Origin: Berberis thunbergii
Lineage: Eukaryota; Streptophyta; Magnoliopsida; Ranunculales; Berberidaceae
Assembly (NCBI GenBank): GCA_003290165.1
Contig: QNQO01000520.1
Location: 62,001 to 126,000, forward strand
Direction: 5' to 3'
DNA length: 64,000 nt
Part shown: piece after piece, positions 59,997-64,000 of the stretch
Layout: each line of letters starts with the position of its first letter
How positions within the stretch are numbered: the first letter of the stretch is position 1
Made by a program: the position numbers and the translations under genes
Notes under the pieces: model-generated
The model's database searches: none
Told to the model about the DNA's origin: nothing
What the model saw: the letters and a program-made list of their open reading frames with translations, nothing else

Positions 59997-62116
59997 ATGA
60001 AAAATAACAACACAAGGATGATTAGCCTTAATGGCTCTAATTATGTGATATGAAAAACAAAAATGGAAGATATTTCATATTGCAATGATTTATATACCCA
60101 AATTGAAGGGGATAATGCCAAACCAAAGGATATGTCTAAAGATGAATGACAGAAATTAAATAGAAAAGGCCATTGGCTATATTAGACAATGGCTAGATGA
60201 TACAGTATTTCACCATGTGTCCGCTGAGACGTCTGCTCATTCTCTTTGGACTAAACTCCAGAATTTGTAAGAAAGAAAAACCGCTGCGAACAAGGCCTTC
60301 TTGATTAGAAAGCTGGTGAATCTGAAATTCAAGGAAGGTAATTCTATTGCTGAACACTTGAATGATGTGCAAAGTATAGTGAATTAGTTTTCAAACATGA
60401 AGATAGTGTTAGATGATGAAATGCAAGCATCATTACTTCTCAGCTTGTTACTAGATATTTGGGAAACGTTGGTGGTGTATGTTAGTAATTCGGAACTAAT
60501 CAATCTGCAGACACTAATCATGGAGTTGGTTATGAGTAGCTTACTCAATGAAAAGACTAGAAGGAAGTCTGCAGACACTAATCAATCCCAAGCACTTGTA
60601 ACTGAAAACAAGGGAAGAGATAAAAATAGGATATATCATGGTTATGATAAAAACTGTGATAAGTCAAGAGGGAGATCAAAGTCAAATGATAAAATGTTTA
60701 AGTGTCATTATTGTGGTAAACTAGGTCATAAGAGAAGATATTGTTTTCGTTATATAAATAATTTGAAAGAGGGAAAAGTGAAGAAAAATGATAATACAGA
60801 TGTTATCATGTTACAACTGTTGTTTCAGATGAACTCGTGGTTCTTTTGTGTGACGAAGGTGAATGTTTGCATATTGCAAACGAAGGGAGAAAATGGATTG
60901 TTGACACTGGTGCATCTTTTCACGCTACTCCAAGGAAAGATTACTTCACTACTTACAGAGCATGAAATTTTGGCAGTGTGAAGATGGATAATACTAGTTT
61001 ATCCAAGATTGTGGGAGTGGGTGATGTATGTATCAAAACTAATATGGGATGCACATTGACTTTGAAAGATGTACGTCATGTTCCTGATATTCGCCTAAAT
61101 ATGATTTCTGGACTTGCTTTGGATAAACAAAGATATATGAATTAATTTGGTAATGGTGCTTAGAAGCTTACCAAAGGTTCACTTGTTGTGGCAAAAGGCA
61201 ATGCGTGTTGCACCTTATATAAGACACAGATGAAGCTGTGTAAGGGTGGTTTGTATGCAACTAAAAGTGATACTTCTCTGAACTTGTGGCACAGGCGGCT
61301 TGCACACATGAGTGAGAAATGTATGCAGCTCTTAGCAAAGAAGAAATTGATTCCCTCCTTGAAAGGTACCCCTCCTAACCCTTGTGATCATTGTTTATTT
61401 GGTAAGCATCATAGAGTTTCATTTCATAGATCATCAAAATAAAAAAGGAAATGACAGGTATTCCATACTCCTCTGCTGTAGGGTGTTTGATGTATGCAAT
61501 GGTCTGTACGAGACTAGGTATTGCTCAAGAAGTTGGTGTTGTGAGTCAGTATCTTGATAATCTAGGAAAAGAACATTGAGATGCAGTTAAATGGATTCTG
61601 AGGTACTTGAAGGGTACTTCAAAGCTTTGTTTATGCTTTGGTAATTTGTGAGCCGCATTGGAAGGGTTCACAGATGCAGATATGGCAGGTGATCTTGACA
61701 GGAAAATGTCTACTTCAGGTTATGTTTTCACTTTTGCAGGGGGAGTTGTATATTGGCAATCTAGATTTCAATAGTGTGTTGCCTTGTCAACAACTGAAGC
61801 TAAATACATTGTCATTACTGAAGTAGGGAAGGAAATATTATGGTTGAAAAGATTACTCAAGGAGTTAGGTGTGAATCAAAATAAATATGTTGTGCATTGT
61901 GACAGTCAGAGTGTCATAGAGTTGAACAAGAATGCCACATGTCATGAGCATACCAAACATATTGATACTCGTTATCACTGGATACGTGATGTGCTTGAGA
62001 AGAATTGTTACCAACTTGAGAAGATTTACATTAGGAAAAATCCTTCTGACATGATGACCAAAGTGGTTCCTAAAGAGAAACATGAGTTTTGTATAGAGCT
62101 CATTGGAATGGCCTAA
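59997..62116 (+). pseudogene. Copia gag-pol remnant lacking most of integrase and RT
   Basis: The ATG at 59997 gives MKNNNTRMISLNGSNYVI, then a stop. The gag continues KTKMEDISYCNDLYTQIEGD and, later, DEMQASLLLSLLLDIWETLV. The zinc knuckle CHYCGKLGHKRRYC is near 60704-60745 and the protease WIVDTGASFHATPRKDYF near 60890-60945. The integrase zinc finger LWHRRLAHMSEKCMQLLAKK runs to CDHCLFGKHHRVSFHRSSK (61280-61438). The text then jumps to the RT end AVGCLMYAMVCTRLGIAQEV, RNase H GFTDADMAGDLDRKMSTSGY, STTEAKYIVITEVGKEILWL and the usual HTKHIDTRYHWIRDVL. About 1.5 kb is missing, and stops lie throughout. Confidence 0.88.
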
Positions 62117-62162
62117 TGTACTTAGGCTATGATTCTCCCCTTATGGTCTGGAGGGAGAGATT

Positions 62163-62480
62163 TGTTGGGTTGGGTCCAGCCCATCAGGGTGGACCAGGCC
62201 CTGAAGAGAAATTAATTAAATTAGGGTTGTTTGATGTTTTATAAAAGCAGAGAAAGAAAAGTACAAACCTGCATTTTTGTTTTGTGCTACGGTTACGACG
62301 TGACAGCTGCGTGCGCGTCTCAATTGTGAGAGAAGAAAGAAGGGAAGGAGGAATAGATTGTTGGAGTTTGATTGAAGACTCACAAGTGTGTTTTGGATCC
62401 ATTTCTTGTCGGATTTTGGCGCTGTTTGTTTCGGTGTATTCTTCCTTTGATTGGGAGTTGTTTGAAGCTCTTGTGAGGTA
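62163..62480 (+). repeat. 3' LTR of the deleted copia element (partial)
   Basis: It starts TGTTGGGTTGGGTCC after the purine tract. A TATA box, TTTTATAAAAGCAG, is at about 62237-62250. The right end is not a clean CA and runs into the next element near 62480. Confidence 0.65.
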
Positions 62481-62681
62481 ATTGACGCCGGGCAGAATAG
62501 CGATTATCCTGCAGGCTAGTTTCAACAAACAATTCACAGGGAAAGAACACAAGAGAATCACCCAAAAAACACAAAGAAATAACTCTAATGTTCAATTAAA
62601 TTATTCAAATCTAATTAAAGGTCTACTACAATATTGAAAAAAAACTCTATTTATACTGCTCAAATAACTTGAATAATAAGC

Positions 62682-62880
62682 GTTTATTCCTAAAAGAAAA
62701 AATAGAATCAAATACTAAAATAGCAAGCAGTCTATTCCTCAAAGAAAAAGTAAAGCATAATTCTAAAAGGAATCTGCATATTCCTAAAAGAAAAAGTAGA
62801 ATCAAATACTAAATCAACAAGCAGTTTATTCCTAAAAGAACAAGTAAAGCCTAATCCTAAAAGAAAACTAGAAAGATTCC
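62682..62880. repeat. Two-copy tandem repeat in the gypsy LTR
   Basis: Blocks starting TTATTCCTAAAAGAAAAA and TAGAATCAAATACTAAA are repeated at about 96-105 bp spacing (62682 and 62788), with minor changes. Confidence 0.65.
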
Positions 62881-62937
62881 TAATTAAATTGAAAGATTAC
62901 GAATAAGTTGTTTAGTAAATAACTTTGAGAGCAAAAT

Positions 62938-63000
62938 TAGGAACCCTAGAAACCCAAATTAGGAACCCTAGAAACTCAAATTAGGAACTCTAGAAACCCT
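62938..63000. repeat. Three-copy 22-bp tandem repeat at the pol stop
   Basis: Units of GAACCCTAGAAACCCAAATTAG type, the last diverged, end directly at the stop codon region of the minus-strand frame. Confidence 0.7.
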
Positions 63001-63122
63001 CATGCGTCAGTCGCCCCAGGTTGGAAAGAACTTGTCCTCGAGTTCACAACAGCTTCATCGAAATCCTCTAGCGGCAACCCAAGAGGAAGATCTTCTGGTA
63101 TTAGGTCAGAAAACTCTGCTAG

Positions 63123-63842
63123 CTGTTGGCGTACTGGATTGTCTTTCATTTCCCTTATATCGAGCTCCATCTGCAAACCTTGCACACACTCCTTTACTAA
63201 AATAATCAATTCCTTGACTTCATCAACCTCCCTCCTCGACTCAACAACAATAAGTGGTATGGTATGCAAAATACTTAGAAACAATTGTACAGCCTCCATG
63301 AACTTCCCATTAGTAGTGGCTCTATAACCAACCTTCAATTTTTCTTCTAGCTGGGAGAAGCTGTACACAAGTGCTAGTGGCCCCCTCACATTCGGGCTCG
63401 CCGGCGTACTCCATCCGCTCTCCACCGCAAATGAAATCATTGAAGAGGGGAAAAACACGTGTATGTATGAATGACTTCCATTGTGCAGATCAAGAAGCAT
63501 GGGCTTCAAAGGTGCAAAGTTTGTTATACCCAGTTGTCAGTTCAGCAGCTGCATCGCTGTACAACAGCCACATCGTTGTATCAAAATTACCAGCTGCTAC
63601 ATGCTCTGCAGCAATAATTGATTTTTGGATCCAGATCTGGCCTACAGGTATGCCTTGAGTCGGGTGACAAATACTGAAGAACGGGTATTCGTAGTAGCCC
63701 TTGGTGTATCAACTTCTTGTGGCATCTCTAAGTCCTCAAGGTCCCAACCTCCTTCCCCATCAGTTTCTTCGTGCACTTCACCGTCTTCAATAACAACTCC
63801 AACATCCCCATTCTGCAAACCATCTGCATCAACAATATCCAA
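63123..63842 (-). pseudogene. COPA: Captured coatomer alpha-subunit (COPA) fragment
   Basis: COPA is a subunit of the COPI coat that buds vesicles from the Golgi. The minus strand reads LDIVDADGLQNGDVGVVIED, EGGWDLEDLEMPQEVDTP and RSSVFVT, then in another frame IWIQKSIIAAEHVAAGNFDT, then LGITNFAPLKPMLLDLHNGS, SPNVRGPLALVYSFSQLEEK, LFLSILHTIPLIVVESRREV and MKDNPVRQQ. This is the stretch of about 250 residues before the C-terminal COPI_C domain, in order and with no intron visible. Two frameshifts (about 63655 and 63555) break it. It starts in frame after gag and ends in frame before the pol tail. It is a fragment in a transposon, not the host gene. Confidence 0.88.
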
Positions 63843-64000
63843 CTCTTCATCAGTGTCATACACAGACTCTCCAATCTCTTCAGTTTTGTCTACCACGTCT
63901 TCCTCAATCAGGAGATTGTTACCCTTCTGAATAGCAGGTTTCCTGCACTCAGTCGCTCTATGTCCATGTTCACCACATCTAAAACATCTAATATTTGAGT

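Larger units (their letters stand above)
59951..62480 (+). mobile_element. Deleted Ty1/copia element
   Basis: TAGTATCAGAGC at 59951-59962 is a primer-binding site for initiator tRNA with one change. Gag, protease and a piece of integrase follow, then a deletion at about 61441 jumps to the RT end and RNase H. A purine tract (GGAGGGAGAG, about 62150) precedes an LTR from 62163. I see no 5' LTR before 59951. Confidence 0.85.
62483..64000 (-). mobile_element. Ty3/gypsy element carrying a COPA gene fragment (continues past the window)
   Basis: On the minus strand from the right edge: a gag zinc knuckle CFRCGEHGHRATEC (63945-63986), linker text to VYDTDEE, a COPA coding fragment (63842-63123), a short RT-upstream block EFSDLIPEDLPLGLP, then NSRTSSFQPGATDA and a stop at 63000, text of the type seen at the ends of gypsy polyproteins. 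Beyond lies LTR-like DNA with a TATA box, AGTATAAATAGAG (minus strand, 62645-62657). The gag-COPA join is in frame. Protease, RT, RNase H and integrase cores are missing, so it is non-autonomous. Confidence 0.8.

Noticed and set aside
1..64000. CRISPR arrays, operons or bacterial-type genes
   Set aside because: The window is plant nuclear DNA. Repeats seen are tandem, terminal or foldback repeats of transposons, with no regular repeat-spacer pattern.

Overview
This is nuclear DNA of a flowering plant, most likely a eudicot. It is AT-rich with introns and is packed with plant transposon lineages: Tat-type Ty3/gypsy, Tork-like Ty1/copia, CACTA, hAT-like elements, TRIM and tRNA-derived SINEs. 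Only one host gene looks intact, a class B heat shock factor of the HSFB4 type (33628-34738, minus strand). By the boundaries drawn here, about 70 percent of the window is mobile DNA.

Layout. 1-4084: a broken subtilisin-like protease gene, plus strand, hit by a small element with 9-bp duplications, a solo LTR and a 1.07-kb hAT-like element. 4085-12648: Tat-type retrotransposon Tat-1, which cuts off the protease 3' end. 13194-13763: a complete TRIM. 14325-14461: a small inverted-repeat element. 16239-30800: Tat-2, same family as Tat-1, with perfect duplications. Tat-2 carries a 3-kb solo LTR of Tekay type (17819-24769), which carries a CACTA element (18995-22950), which carries a captured five-exon short-chain dehydrogenase fragment. 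Three of these junction pairs have exact target-site duplications, so the order of insertion can be read directly.

30806-37698: HSFB4 and its flanks, with two SINEs, a 27-base G run and a decayed hAT-like sequence. 37707-43459: a young copia element with LTRs about 98 percent identical. 43465-48750: foldback MITEs, a LINE 3' fragment and more SINEs. 49880-57210: a decayed autonomous-type CACTA with both transposase genes. 59951-62480: a deleted copia element. 62483 to the right edge: a Ty3/gypsy element in which a coatomer alpha-subunit (COPA) coding fragment lies between the gag zinc knuckle and the pol 3' end.

The genes do not form a pathway. The main stories are (1) both Tat copies carry an extra antisense ORF with its own conserved TATA promoter just inside the 3' LTR; (2) two independent captures of host coding sequence, SDR exons with introns in a CACTA and intronless COPA in a gypsy element; (3) a protease pseudogene that recorded four successive insertions. 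All family assignments come from reading translated motifs by eye, with no database search.
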